Shown: piece after piece, positions 16,903-25,722 of the stretch
How positions within the stretch are numbered: the first letter of the stretch is position 1
Layout of the letters: each line of letters opens with the position of its first letter
Source: Erysipelotrichales bacterium
GTDB lineage: Bacteria > Bacillota_I > Bacilli_A > Erysipelotrichales > Erysipelotrichaceae
Direction: 5' to 3'
NCBI GenBank assembly: GCA_017532345.1
Contig: JAFXJJ010000094.1
Span: 1-64,000, forward strand
Length of the DNA stretch: 64,000 bases
Program-made: the position numbers and the translations under genes
Notes under the pieces: generated by a model
What the model was told of the DNA's origin: nothing
The model's database searches: none
Seen by the model: the letters and a program-made list of their open reading frames with translations, nothing else

Positions 16903-18039
16903 TTATCTTCTTGACCTTTTAATATGATATAGCTTTTCATCAGCTAGTTTAATTAAGTCATTTAATTCTTCCATATGCTTTTCATATTTCGCATATCCAA
17001 TACTGATTGCTAGTTCATAAGGGGTATCATAACGCTCATTTATTTCTTTGATAGTTTGATGAAGTACAGAGCATAACTGATCGATGCTTTGAGAACTATC
17101 TAATTCAGCGATAATAATAAATTCATCTCCACCATAACGAGCAATAAAATGGCTAGTTCTTCGACATGCTTGACGCAATGCATCAGCAACATGAATTAAT
17201 GCCAAGTCACCCTCTAAATGACCGTATGTATCATTAATTTTCTTAAAGTAATCAACATCAATAATTAATAAGTATAGTGTCTTGTAACGATCTAATTGCC
17301 TTAGCTTATTAGTCATAAAGATATTTAATTGATTACGATTATTCAGTCTAGTTAATGAATCTAATGAGATTTTTTGTTCCTGTAAGCTTAAATGAACGTT
17401 TACAGTAGATAACGTGATACCAATCGCAAATAATGGTACTGATGGAATTAAAATTTGAACGATACCAAATATTAATGGATATACAGCAAATGAAGCAATT
17501 GCTCTAAGCTCATATTTTCTAGCGTAATATTTCTTTTGATAAGATTTATATAAAGCCTTACTTGCAGTAAGTGCTACTGTTCCATAAGTAAGGAATATTT
17601 GAAGTGGATATAACCAACCACGTTCATATCTTCCAGCTTCATTAATGAAGAATAGGCAATGTGTTTTATAAGATATAATAACTAGCACAATTATTAATAT
17701 AATAGGTATTAGCGATAATCTAAATAACCATTTAGAAGCACTAAGCTTTGATTCTTGTTGATATTCAGAGTAATATACCCAAGCACATGAGGCAATTACT
17801 GCTTGAATATAGTAGAAGGCATTAATTAGATAATTGCCTAATGGTGAAATATCAAAATATTGAATATCAGCTATGAACCAAAAAATATCTAATATAAACA
17901 CTAACATATTCGCAATTAAAACATGGGAAAACAATACTTGCTTGCGTTGCTTATCTACATCAGCCATAATGTGACGTAAGATGATTAAGCAGATACCTAC
18001 ACAAAATAAATTTATTTCCGCATACAATAAGGGAACCAT
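16903..18039 (-). CDS. Membrane-bound diguanylate cyclase (GGDEF)
   Basis: A 378-residue protein. About seven hydrophobic helices fill residues 5-215 and the C-terminal 165 residues form a GGDEF domain: RLNNRNQLN near its start, D-V-D-Y-F-K-x-I-N-D-T-Y-G-H, ARYGGDEFIII at about residues 295-305 and LADEKLYHIK at the end. It should make cyclic di-GMP from two GTP. The inhibitory I-site is altered: RTSH stands five residues before GGDEF in place of RxxD, so product inhibition may be lost. AGGAGGTG just upstream of the start fixes it. A PilZ receptor is encoded at 35064-35678. Confidence 0.92.
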   Translation of the reverse strand: MVPLLYAEINLFCVGICLIILRHIMADVDKQRKQVLFSHVLIANMLVFILDIFWFIADIQYFDISPLGNYLINAFYYIQAVIASCAWVYYSEYQQESKLSASKWLFRLSLIPIILIIVLVIISYKTHCLFFINEAGRYERGWLYPLQIFLTYGTVALTASKALYKSYQKKYYARKYELRAIASFAVYPLIFGIVQILIPSVPLFAIGITLSTVNVHLSLQEQKISLDSLTRLNNRNQLNIFMTNKLRQLDRYKTLYLLIIDVDYFKKINDTYGHLEGDLALIHVADALRQACRRTSHFIARYGGDEFIIIAELDSSQSIDQLCSVLHQTIKEINERYDTPYELAISIGYAKYEKHMEELNDLIKLADEKLYHIKRSRR

Positions 18040-18162
18040 GTTAGCACCTCCTAGTATTATATTGTAAGTGAATTATATCTAATCTAATTATAAGCTATTT
18101 TGGAATGGTTTAAAAGCCATTTTTAGTATGTTATAATGGGAGTAGTGAAAGGAGTGATAATT

Positions 18163-18207
18163 ATGATGAATAAATATAATATTTTGGGAGGAATATTACT
18201 TAAATAG
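18163..18207 (+). CDS. Short leader peptide (14 residues)
   Basis: ATG 18163 follows AAAGGAG (18148-18154) at ideal distance and encodes MMNKYNILGGILLK, ending at TAG 18205-18207. The stop falls inside the loop of a perfect 8-bp stem, GAGGAATA (18188-18195)/TATTCCTC (18211-18218), which lies ahead of the acetyltransferase start at 18242. Ribosome passage over the peptide would melt this stem. A TATAAT at 18131-18136 gives a plausible promoter. It may be a translational attenuation device or a chance small frame. Confidence 0.45.
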   Translation: MMNKYNILGGILLK

Positions 18208-18241
18208 TGCTATTCCTCATAATAGAGAAAGGGATAGAATT

Positions 18242-18688
18242 ATGGAATTATTAATTATTACTGACCACCAAAATCCATTGTTTATGGATGCTTTCAAGCT
18301 GTATTTTAAAGAATTAGGTATTAATGTTAGAAATTATGAGGCATTATTTGAAGAAATGAATAGTGATATTGGTACTGTGACATTTGCTTATGTAGAGAAT
18401 AATCAATTAGTGGCCTTTCTAATGTGTAAAGCAGATATTCTAACAAACTGGTTTTTTGAGATGAAATTTGGGTTTATTCGAGAATTCTGGGTGAATGATG
18501 GATATCGAAATCAAGGTATTGGCAGTTCATTACTAAAGGAAGTAGAAGCTCATTTTAAAAGTTCAGGTATTGAGTATTTAATGCTAACGACTGATACTGC
18601 ACCATCATTTTATATGAAACATGGCTTTATTCCAGCAAGCAGTATTGTAGCTAAGAATCAAGATGATGTGTATATTAAAAGATTATAA
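18242..18688 (+). CDS. GNAT-family N-acetyltransferase
   Basis: A 148-residue acetyltransferase. Motif A EFWVNDGYRNQGIGSSLLKE (about residues 81-100) includes the N-Q-G-I-G acetyl-CoA loop, and the C-terminal MLTTDTAPSFYMKHGF block is typical motif B. AGAAAGGGA lies before ATG 18242 with a modest ribosome match. The leader peptide and hairpin at 18163-18218 suggest post-initiation control. Leader-controlled expression is known for some antibiotic-modifying enzymes, but no substrate can be read here. Confidence 0.82.
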   Translation: MELLIITDHQNPLFMDAFKLYFKELGINVRNYEALFEEMNSDIGTVTFAYVENNQLVAFLMCKADILTNWFFEMKFGFIREFWVNDGYRNQGIGSSLLKEVEAHFKSSGIEYLMLTTDTAPSFYMKHGFIPASSIVAKNQDDVYIKRL

Positions 18689-18701
18689 ATATGTGTAGTA
18701 G

Positions 18702-18731
18702 AACTGAATTAGGAAACTAATTCAGTTTTTC
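18702..18731 (+). terminator. Intrinsic terminator after the 18242 acetyltransferase gene
   Basis: AACTGAATTA (18702-18711) pairs with TAATTCAGTT (18718-18727), followed by TTT. Confidence 0.85.
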
Positions 18732-18789
18732 TATAATTTAGAGAAATATTGATGTATAATAAGTAATGGGAGTATAGAGGGGTAGAAGC

Positions 18790-20148
18790 ATGGAAGGTTT
18801 GGAGAAGAATCGAATATTAGAAGGAAATATAGTTAGTGGAATGTTGAAGCTAGCGTTTCCATTAATGGTTTTAAATGTGATTAATTCCTTATACAGTATT
18901 GTAGATACATTCTGGGTAGGAAGACTGGGAGAATTACATGTAGGGGCAGTATCTTTAATATCACCAATTATGAGTTGTGGTGCAGCGTTTGCGGCTGGTT
19001 TATCAGCAGCAGCGATGGCTTTAATTGCGATGGCAATTGGTGCAGGGGATAAAGAACGTTCTAATGTAATTGCGACACATTTAATTAAATTATGTATTGT
19101 TTTTGGGGTGACAATAGGTATTGCTTGTGTATTCTGCGCAAAGCCTATATTAAATTGGCTAGAAACACCAGCTGATATCTATAATGAAGCATATATGTAT
19201 CTTTTGGGAATTGCTTTAGACTTCTTATTTATGTTTATTTTAAGTTTATTCCAAGCAATTCGCCAAAGTAATGGTGATAGTAAAACAGGGGTAAAGATAA
19301 ATGCAATTGCTTCTGCAATTAATGTAGTATTAGATCCATTACTAATCTTTGTATGTAATTTAGGGGTATTTGGTGCTGCTTTAGCTACTACTATATCGAA
19401 GCTAATTGTGACGCCGATAGCTTTACATATTTTGATGCACGAAGAAGTGATGACGCGTGTTGATTTTAAGAAGTACAAACTAGAATTAAAGATCTTAAAG
19501 GAAATCGTAGCTGTTGCGATACCTGCATCTATTGGTTCATTCTTATCTTCATTTGGCTTCGTAATGATGAATAAGAGTATTGTTTCCTATGGTTCTATTG
19601 CCATGTCAGCATATGGCATCGGTAATAAGATATCTGGCCTGTGTTACATCCCACTTAATAGCTTAGGTGGTGCATTAACACCATACATTGGTCAAAACCT
19701 AGGTGCCAACAATGAGAAACGAGCAAGAGAGAGTTATGTTACTGGTATGAAACTATCAATTGTGACTTCCATTATCATTACAATTGTAGGATTTATATCT
19801 ACAAAATATATAGTATTATTGTTTGTAAATAACGCATCAGCAGAATTATTGGCATTAGCTTGTGAGTATGCATATTATTCATTGGCAACAGCTATCTTTA
19901 TGGGATGGTTTAATAATTTAAATGGTGTATTTACAGGGTCAGGAAATACGAAATATACGCTATTTCTTAGTACCTTCCGTTTATGGGGATTACGTATACC
20001 TATGATATATGCGTTTGGAGCATTCACAACTCTAGGACCTACTGGTATTTGGTGGTCAATGTGTTTAAGCAATCTAGTTACATGTATAATAGGTCAAACT
20101 ATGTATTTTGTATTACCTTGGAGTAAACAAAAGTTAAGTAAAAGTTAA
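18790..20148 (+). CDS. MATE-family multidrug/cation antiporter
   Basis: A 452-residue polytopic membrane protein with about twelve helices in two homologous halves. Hallmarks include P-L-M-V-L-N-x-x-N-S-L-Y near the first helix, DTFWVGRLGELHVGAVSL, FQAIRQSNGDSKTG and NLGANNEKRARES. Members export drugs or metabolites using Na+ or H+ gradients. The start ATG 18790 has GAGGGG 5-10 bases upstream. It appears monocistronic, with TATAAT shortly upstream (about 18757). The cargo is unknown. Confidence 0.93.
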   Translation: MEGLEKNRILEGNIVSGMLKLAFPLMVLNVINSLYSIVDTFWVGRLGELHVGAVSLISPIMSCGAAFAAGLSAAAMALIAMAIGAGDKERSNVIATHLIKLCIVFGVTIGIACVFCAKPILNWLETPADIYNEAYMYLLGIALDFLFMFILSLFQAIRQSNGDSKTGVKINAIASAINVVLDPLLIFVCNLGVFGAALATTISKLIVTPIALHILMHEEVMTRVDFKKYKLELKILKEIVAVAIPASIGSFLSSFGFVMMNKSIVSYGSIAMSAYGIGNKISGLCYIPLNSLGGALTPYIGQNLGANNEKRARESYVTGMKLSIVTSIIITIVGFISTKYIVLLFVNNASAELLALACEYAYYSLATAIFMGWFNNLNGVFTGSGNTKYTLFLSTFRLWGLRIPMIYAFGAFTTLGPTGIWWSMCLSNLVTCIIGQTMYFVLPWSKQKLSKS

Positions 20149-20162
20149 GAAATTCTTAATTA

Positions 20163-20196
20163 GTATCATATAACTTTTATCGAAAGCGTATGATAC
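20163..20196 (+). repeat. Perfect inverted repeat in the leader of the glycolipid cluster
   Basis: GTATCATA (20163-20170) and TATGATAC (20189-20196) form a perfect 8-bp inverted repeat with an 18-base spacer. It lies just before the GAGG ribosome site of the GT4 gene and has no T tail. It could be an operator or an mRNA hairpin controlling the cluster. Confidence 0.45.
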
Positions 20197-20217
20197 GATA
20201 GTTACGAGGTGTTGAAA

Positions 20218-21222
20218 ATGAAAGTATGCTTATATTTTGAAAATGAAAAGTCTATTTCTAAATCAGGTATCGGACGTGCAATGAAACACCAAATGGCTGC
20301 CCTAACAGCAGCAGGTATTGAATACACGACTGATCCTAATGACACATTTGATATCTTACATGTTAATACGTATGGACCTAATTCATTAGCGAGTGTAGCG
20401 AAAGCTCATGCTGATGGAAAAAAGGTAATTTACCACGCTCATTCAACAGAAGAGGACTTCCGTAATTCATTCGTATTATCGAATCAATTAGCCCCATTAG
20501 TTAAGCAACATTTAATAAATGCGTATTCAATGAGTGATTATATTATCACTCCAACTCCATATTCCAAAAAGCTATTAGAAAGCTATGGAATTGATAAGGA
20601 AATCGTCGCTATTTCTAATGGTATTGAATTAAAACGCTTTGTTCATGACGAAGAAAAGATTAAAGCCTTCCGTAAATATTTCCATTTAGCCGATGACCAA
20701 AAGGTAGTATTATCGGTAGGGTTATTCTTTGAACGTAAAGGACTGCTAGACTTTATTGAAGTTGCGAAGCATTTCCCTGATGTAAAGTTTATTTGGTTTG
20801 GTCAAACACCAATGTACTCTATTCCTAAGAAAATGCGTGAAGCAGTAGAAGAAAATCATCCTACTAACGTTATTTTCCCAGGATATGTGAAAGGGCCAAT
20901 TATTGAAGGGGCCTTCACTAATGCCGATGTATTCTTCTTCCCTTCATTAGAAGAAACAGAAGGTATTGTAGTATTAGAAGCATTAGCAGGAAGAAGAGAA
21001 GTATTGTTGCGTGATATACCAGTTTACGATCCATGGATGATTGATGGTGTAAACTGCTACAAAGGAAAAAGTAATGAGGAATTTATTGAGATATTAGGTA
21101 AGATGTTGAATAAAGAATTACCTAGTACAGCTATTATGGGGAGAAAGGTTGCCGAAGAGCGTAGTATTGAAAGTGTAGGACAACAATTAAAAGAAGTTTA
21201 TACTAAAGTACTACGTGGGTAA
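20218..21222 (+). CDS. Glycosyltransferase family 4 (glycolipid-type)
   Basis: A 334-residue GT-B glycosyltransferase, probably peripheral at the membrane. Seen are an N-terminal KSGIGRAMKHQM loop, VIYHAHSTEED, ISNGIELKRF, the C-terminal nucleotide-sugar domain with VLSVGLFFERKGL, and the EETEGIVVLEALA signature (E-x7-E motif). ATG 20218 is chosen over GTG 20209 because GAGG (20206-20209) sits at the right distance. It is first in a set of GT4, flippase-like protein and GT4-RecX, resembling the LafA/LafB or CpoA pairs that build diglycosyl-diacylglycerol, the lipoteichoic acid anchor. The exact sugar is not readable. Confidence 0.85.
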   Translation: MKVCLYFENEKSISKSGIGRAMKHQMAALTAAGIEYTTDPNDTFDILHVNTYGPNSLASVAKAHADGKKVIYHAHSTEEDFRNSFVLSNQLAPLVKQHLINAYSMSDYIITPTPYSKKLLESYGIDKEIVAISNGIELKRFVHDEEKIKAFRKYFHLADDQKVVLSVGLFFERKGLLDFIEVAKHFPDVKFIWFGQTPMYSIPKKMREAVEENHPTNVIFPGYVKGPIIEGAFTNADVFFFPSLEETEGIVVLEALAGRREVLLRDIPVYDPWMIDGVNCYKGKSNEEFIEILGKMLNKELPSTAIMGRKVAEERSIESVGQQLKEVYTKVLRG

Positions 21223-21237
21223 TTTTGGAATCAAATT

Positions 21238-22296
21238 GTGAATAGAACTAAACAGTATATTCTAAATTTGACATTAATCTTCACATTAACCTTTATAGTA
21301 TTATACTTTTCTTTAAAGGATAATACTGATGAAATTATTAATATATTTAAACAGCTTAATCCATTATTGTTGGGCATTTGTATAGTAGCTATATTAATAT
21401 ATCATGCGATTGTAGCGCAGATATTGACGATATTTGCGAGATTCTATAACCCTAACTATCGATTCAAGGCAGGCTTTAAGAATGCGTTAATTGCAGCTTT
21501 ATTTCATGGTATTACACCATTTGCAAGTGGTGGTCAATTCATTCAAGCATATGTATTCTATGAAGATGATATTGATGTTGGGGAAAGTGCTAGTATTCTG
21601 TTAATGGATTTTATAGTATACCAAACAACATTAATGTTTTATACATTAGCTTGTGTTATGCTAGAATGGAAGAGAGTCTTTAGTGGAGGTTCATTATATC
21701 TACTAGCATTATTAGGCTTTCTAATAAACTTTCTGTCTATCATAGGTATATGGATTGTATCTCGTTCAATTAAGCTACATAAATGGTTATGTGAGAATGG
21801 TGTTAATATAGTATATCGACTACATTTAATTAAAGACAAAAAATCTACGATTGAGAAGATAAATATATATTTAGAGAAGTTTAATATTGAAGTAAAAAGA
21901 TTAGCTAGTAAACCTGAGTTAATTATTAAGGTAGTTGTAGCTAATATCCTAAGGTTAACGTTATATTTCAGTATTCCTATCTTATGTGCGTGGACACTAG
22001 GAATACCGTTAACGATTGATTATGCGTTTGAGAGTATTGCCTTATCAGCATTTATAAGTATGATTAATTCTTTTGTACCTTTACCTGGTGCTAGTGGTGG
22101 TGCAGAAGGGACGTTTGTTGTGTTATTCGCAACATTAGTTGGTAGAAGTAATGCTACTTGTATGATGCTTGTGTGGCGTTTTGTAACGTATTATTTTATT
22201 CTATTAGTTGGCTTAATTGCTTATGCGAAATTTAAGAGAGGGCATAAGATACGCCGTATTGAGGAGGAGATTTATGAGAATCGGATTATTCAGTGA
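21238..22296 (+). CDS. UPF0104/MprF-like flippase-domain membrane protein
   Basis: A 352-residue protein with about eight membrane helices, matching the lysylphosphatidylglycerol-synthase transmembrane (UPF0104, AglD/YbhN-like) family. Hallmarks are FHGITPFASGGQFIQAYVF near residue 90 and PLPGASGGAEGTFVVLFATL near residue 285. It lacks the aminoacyl-transferase domain of MprF. It starts at GTG 21238 with only a weak ribosome site (TTTGGAA), 15 bases after the first GT4 gene, and overlaps the next gene by 23 bases. Between two glycolipid glycosyltransferases, a role in moving or sensing glycolipids is a reasonable inference. Confidence 0.82.
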   Translation: MNRTKQYILNLTLIFTLTFIVLYFSLKDNTDEIINIFKQLNPLLLGICIVAILIYHAIVAQILTIFARFYNPNYRFKAGFKNALIAALFHGITPFASGGQFIQAYVFYEDDIDVGESASILLMDFIVYQTTLMFYTLACVMLEWKRVFSGGSLYLLALLGFLINFLSIIGIWIVSRSIKLHKWLCENGVNIVYRLHLIKDKKSTIEKINIYLEKFNIEVKRLASKPELIIKVVVANILRLTLYFSIPILCAWTLGIPLTIDYAFESIALSAFISMINSFVPLPGASGGAEGTFVVLFATLVGRSNATCMMLVWRFVTYYFILLVGLIAYAKFKRGHKIRRIEEEIYENRIIQ

Positions 22297-24268
22297 CACG
22301 TATGCTCCAGAGGTGAATGGGGTAGTGACATCTATTGTGACACTTCAAAAGGAACTAGAAAAGCATGGTCATGAAGTATTTGTAGTGACAACAGCACAAT
22401 CTGCCATTCATATCCAGAAGGATGGTAATATCTTGCGTTTACCAGGAGTAGAATTAAAGAAACTATATGGGTATCGTATGTCTGGACCATTCTCTGTAAT
22501 TGGGCTAGCTGATATTCGTGCTATGAAATTAGATTTAATTCATGTACATACAGAGTTTGGAATTGGAACGTTTGCTCGTATCGTGTCTAAGATGTTGAAT
22601 ATTCCTTTAGTAGCAACATATCATACAATGTATGAAGACTATACGCATTATTTTAATCCAGTCCAAAGTAAAACAATTGACAAAACATTAAAGAATATTG
22701 TTAGTGGTTGGAGTCAAGTATATGGTGATATGTGTAATGAATTAATTGCACCAAGTGAGAAAACAAAAGATCGTTTAATTGACTATGGTGTTGATAGACC
22801 TATTCATGTCATTCCTACAGGACTTGATTTAAGTCGCTTCTATCACGATAACTTTACAGATAAAGAGCGTGAAGATTTACGTACATCATTAGGCATTGCG
22901 AATGATCGAACAATGTTACTATTTGTTGGGCGTATTGCAGAAGAAAAATCAATTGATGTTATCTTAAAGGCAATGAAGGTAGTGAAAGAAAAGAATCTTC
23001 CTATCACGTGTGTAATTGTTGGTGGTGGTCCTGCTTTAGATATGTATAAGGAGATGGCTGCAACATTAGATATTACTGATGTTGTTGTATTTACAGGTAA
23101 AGTGGTACCTGCAGATGTACCACTATATTATTCAGCAACAAATCTATTTGTATCAGCATCTTTATCTGAAACACAAGGTCTAACATTCATTGAAGCAATG
23201 GCTAGTTCTAACATTGTGTTTGCTGCTGAACGTAATATCTTAGCTGATTTAATAACTGAAGATGAAAGTGGTTATTATTTTGATACCGCAGATGAATTAG
23301 TAACTAAGATCGAGCATCATCTAAATAAATCGGAGGATGGCCAAGTGGCCGTTGCGAATGCAGCCTTTGAACGTGTAAAACCATATGATTCAAGCTTCTT
23401 CTATAACAGTATTATTCGTGTATATGAAAGTGCAATTACATCAACTAAGGACGTCTTTATCGTTGAAAACGTGAAATTAAAGAACAATAACTACTTCGTA
23501 GTTGAGTGCAAGAGTGCTACAGAAGAATATGAATTACTATTAAAGCTAGAAACTTATTATGATTCAAATATTCAAAAAGGTAAAACAATACCTCGTAAGC
23601 AAATTGATGAATATATTAAAGAAAGCATCTATAACCGTGCTTATGTAGCTGCTATTAAGTTTATGGCTACTAAAGATCGTACACGTAAAGAAATGTATGA
23701 TTTCTTATGTCAGAAAACAGAGCTTGATATTAAGTCTATTAATGATATGATTGATGGTTTTGAGAATAGTGATTATATTGATGATGAACGTTATGTTGAA
23801 CATGAAATTGAAAGCATGAAGGTTTCTTTATTCGGTCGTAAGAAGATAATTGCTGACTTAGTAAAAAAGGGTATTCCTTATGAAATGGTACAAGATAAAC
23901 TTGCTGATGAAACAGATGACTTCTATATTGAAAGTGCTGTAAAGGTTATTGAAAACACTTTACCTAGCATGGTATCAAAGAATACTAATAAAACTAAGCT
24001 TTTAATTCAACAAAAACTAGAACGAATGGGTTATAATAATGGTATAATATACGAGGCTATGCGTAACTTCGAGTTTGAGAAGAGTAGTGAAATCGAATTA
24101 GCTTTATTAAGTAAAGAATATGAGAAGCAATATGAGAGATTAGCTAAGAAGTATAGTGGTTATGAATTAAAATCTAAATTAATCACTACTCTAATACGCA
24201 AGGGCTTTGAGTATTCTCAAGTTGATGAAATGATTAAGGAGCGTAATGATGGATTTGAAGCTGATTAA
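22274..24268 (+). CDS. GT4 glycosyltransferase fused to a complete RecX
   Basis: A 664-residue two-part protein. Residues 1 to about 385 are a GT4 glycosyltransferase: MRIGLFSDTYAPEVNGVVTS, VHVHTEFGIGTFAR-type segment, TYHTMYEDYTHYF, LFVGRIAEEKSIDVILKA and ETQGLTFIEAMAS. They closely fit diacylglycerol glucosyltransferases of the LafA/1,2-DAG 3-glucosyltransferase type. From about residue 392 the chain reads as a whole RecX: an N-terminal strand unit (VENVKLKNNNYFVVEC), then three-helix repeats with KDRTRKEMYDFL, YIDDERYVEHEI, GRKKIIADLVKKGIPYEMV and a third repeat. RecX proteins bind RecA filaments and limit recombination. There is no stop or internal ribosome site at the junction (about 23440). 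GAGGAGG (22261-22267) fixes the start. The next gene overlaps. Confidence 0.9.
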   Translation: MRIGLFSDTYAPEVNGVVTSIVTLQKELEKHGHEVFVVTTAQSAIHIQKDGNILRLPGVELKKLYGYRMSGPFSVIGLADIRAMKLDLIHVHTEFGIGTFARIVSKMLNIPLVATYHTMYEDYTHYFNPVQSKTIDKTLKNIVSGWSQVYGDMCNELIAPSEKTKDRLIDYGVDRPIHVIPTGLDLSRFYHDNFTDKEREDLRTSLGIANDRTMLLFVGRIAEEKSIDVILKAMKVVKEKNLPITCVIVGGGPALDMYKEMAATLDITDVVVFTGKVVPADVPLYYSATNLFVSASLSETQGLTFIEAMASSNIVFAAERNILADLITEDESGYYFDTADELVTKIEHHLNKSEDGQVAVANAAFERVKPYDSSFFYNSIIRVYESAITSTKDVFIVENVKLKNNNYFVVECKSATEEYELLLKLETYYDSNIQKGKTIPRKQIDEYIKESIYNRAYVAAIKFMATKDRTRKEMYDFLCQKTELDIKSINDMIDGFENSDYIDDERYVEHEIESMKVSLFGRKKIIADLVKKGIPYEMVQDKLADETDDFYIESAVKVIENTLPSMVSKNTNKTKLLIQQKLERMGYNNGIIYEAMRNFEFEKSSEIELALLSKEYEKQYERLAKKYSGYELKSKLITTLIRKGFEYSQVDEMIKERNDGFEAD

Positions 24269-25202
24269 TGAATTTACGGAGAATGAAAAGATTAATACTC
24301 CATTATTAATAAAAAATGTGATTAAGGGTGTTGCAAACAATGGTAATCCATATTTAAATGTGACATTCCAAGATAAGACTGGGACAATTGAGGGTAAAGT
24401 ATGGGATGCCAAAGGTGAAATGGCTCAAAACTTTGTTGCTGGTTATATTGGTATGGTTAATGCAGAGGTATTAAAATATCGTGATAACTTGCAGTTAAAG
24501 ATACTTGGATTTGACCCAGTAGATCAAACTAAAATAAAGGATATGGGTAGATTTGTACCTATTAGTAGTATTCCTTTAGATGAATTACGTAAGGTAGTAG
24601 ATAGTGCGATTAGCGAAATTAAAGATGAAGTTCTTCATGCGATTGTTACTACAATAATGAATCTTGTAGAAAAAGATTTCTATGAATATCCTGCTGCTAG
24701 TAAGAACCATCATGAGTTCGTACGAGGACTAGCAACACATGTATATGGTATGCTTAGACTTGCGAATGTACTATGTGATTTATATCCTGAATTAAATCGT
24801 GATTTATTGTATGCTGGTGTTATTCTACACGATGTTGGAAAGATTACTGAATTATCAGGTACAGTATTAACTGAGTATACAATGGAAGGTAAATTACTTG
24901 GACATATTTCGATTGTGCAAGCAATGATTTATGATGTAAGTAAAGACTTAGGCTATGAAACTAGTGAACAAGCAGTATGCTTACGTCATATGGTATTATC
25001 TCACCATGGTGAATATGAATATGGTTCACCAGTATTACCAATGCTTAAAGAAGCTGAAATCTTATGTTACATCGACAATATCGATGCACGCATGAATATG
25101 TTCTCTAAGGTAATGAATGATGTAGAAGAAGGAACATTCTCTCCTCGTGTATTCTCACTAGAAAATCGTTCATTCTATAAACCAAAGTTTGGTAATAAAT
25201 AA
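24246..25202 (+). CDS. yhaM: YhaM-type 3'-5' exoribonuclease (OB fold plus HD domain)
   Basis: A 318-residue cytosolic nuclease. An N-terminal OB-fold (about residues 10-95, with YLNVTFQDKTGTIEGKVWDA) binds nucleic acid. A C-terminal HD domain holds HHEFVRGLATHVYGM, VILHDVGKI (HD pair) and MVLSHHGEYEYGSP metal ligands. Length and order match Bacillus YhaM, a 3'-5' exonuclease acting on RNA and single-stranded DNA. AAGGAG (24236-24241) lies inside the end of the GT4-RecX gene, and the start overlaps that gene by 23 bases, so the two are translationally coupled. A terminator follows at once. Confidence 0.9.
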   Translation: MMDLKLINEFTENEKINTPLLIKNVIKGVANNGNPYLNVTFQDKTGTIEGKVWDAKGEMAQNFVAGYIGMVNAEVLKYRDNLQLKILGFDPVDQTKIKDMGRFVPISSIPLDELRKVVDSAISEIKDEVLHAIVTTIMNLVEKDFYEYPAASKNHHEFVRGLATHVYGMLRLANVLCDLYPELNRDLLYAGVILHDVGKITELSGTVLTEYTMEGKLLGHISIVQAMIYDVSKDLGYETSEQAVCLRHMVLSHHGEYEYGSPVLPMLKEAEILCYIDNIDARMNMFSKVMNDVEEGTFSPRVFSLENRSFYKPKFGNK

Positions 25203-25226
25203 AGCTGTGTGGAAACACAGCTTTTA
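25202..25226 (+). terminator. Intrinsic terminator after yhaM
   Basis: AAGCTGTGT (25203-25211 region) pairs with ACACAGCTT around GGAA, followed by TTTAATTT. Confidence 0.88.
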
Positions 25227-25249
25227 ATTTAGTATGAATTATACTAATA

Positions 25250-25290
25250 AAAAAGATACCTAATGTAGTAAGCTACAAAGGTATCTTTTT
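25250..25290 (-). terminator. Terminator of the FMN-binding lipoprotein gene
   Basis: AAAAAGATACC (25250-25260) and GGTATCTTTTT (25280-25290) form an 11-bp stem. Read on the minus strand it ends in TTTTTTA, just past the stop of the minus-strand gene. Confidence 0.8.
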
Positions 25291-25305
25291 ACTAGTTAAT
25301 TAAAA

Positions 25306-25644
25306 TTAACGACCTGATTCAGTTAAAGCAGCATCTAAAGCTTTCTTAACAGCATCAGTAGTGATTGTTGAACCAGCAATGTTGTCGAATTCAGAACCGT
25401 TAGCATTAACGATAATGTTTTCTTCAACTAATTTTTGACAAGCTTCAACACCGAAACCTGGAGTTTCGTTTGAGCAATCTAATTCAACAGCAGTGATTAC
25501 TGAATCTTCTAAAGTAACTGTAACTTTAACTTCACTCATACCTCTAGCAGTGCTAGTGAATGTACCAGATACACCTTTAGAACCAGATGAACAAGCTGTT
25601 AATGTTAACATAGCAACAACAGCAATAGCAATAAACTTTTTCAT
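25306..25644 (-). CDS. FMN-binding-domain lipoprotein
   Basis: A 112-residue secreted lipoprotein. MKKFIAIAVVAMLTLTACSS carries the lipobox LTAC, with Cys18 lipidated. The rest is one FMN-binding domain of the RnfG/NqrC type. IAGSTITTDAVKKALDAA (from about residue 90) contains the S/T-x-T site to which ApbE would attach FMN covalently through threonine. Such domains carry electrons outside the membrane, for example PplA in flavin-based extracellular electron transfer. No apbE, ndh2 or eet genes are visible nearby. GAGATAGAG-type ribosome site precedes the start. The next minus-strand genes upstream are tatC and two tatA-like genes. Confidence 0.82.
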   Translation of the reverse strand: MKKFIAIAVVAMLTLTACSSGSKGVSGTFTSTARGMSEVKVTVTLEDSVITAVELDCSNETPGFGVEACQKLVEENIIVNANGSEFDNIAGSTITTDAVKKALDAALTESGR

Positions 25645-25722
25645 AAATCTCTATCTCCTTATTAATTGTATTATTAAATACGCGAGTATTATAACATAAC
25701 ATTAAATATAATGCTACTAATT

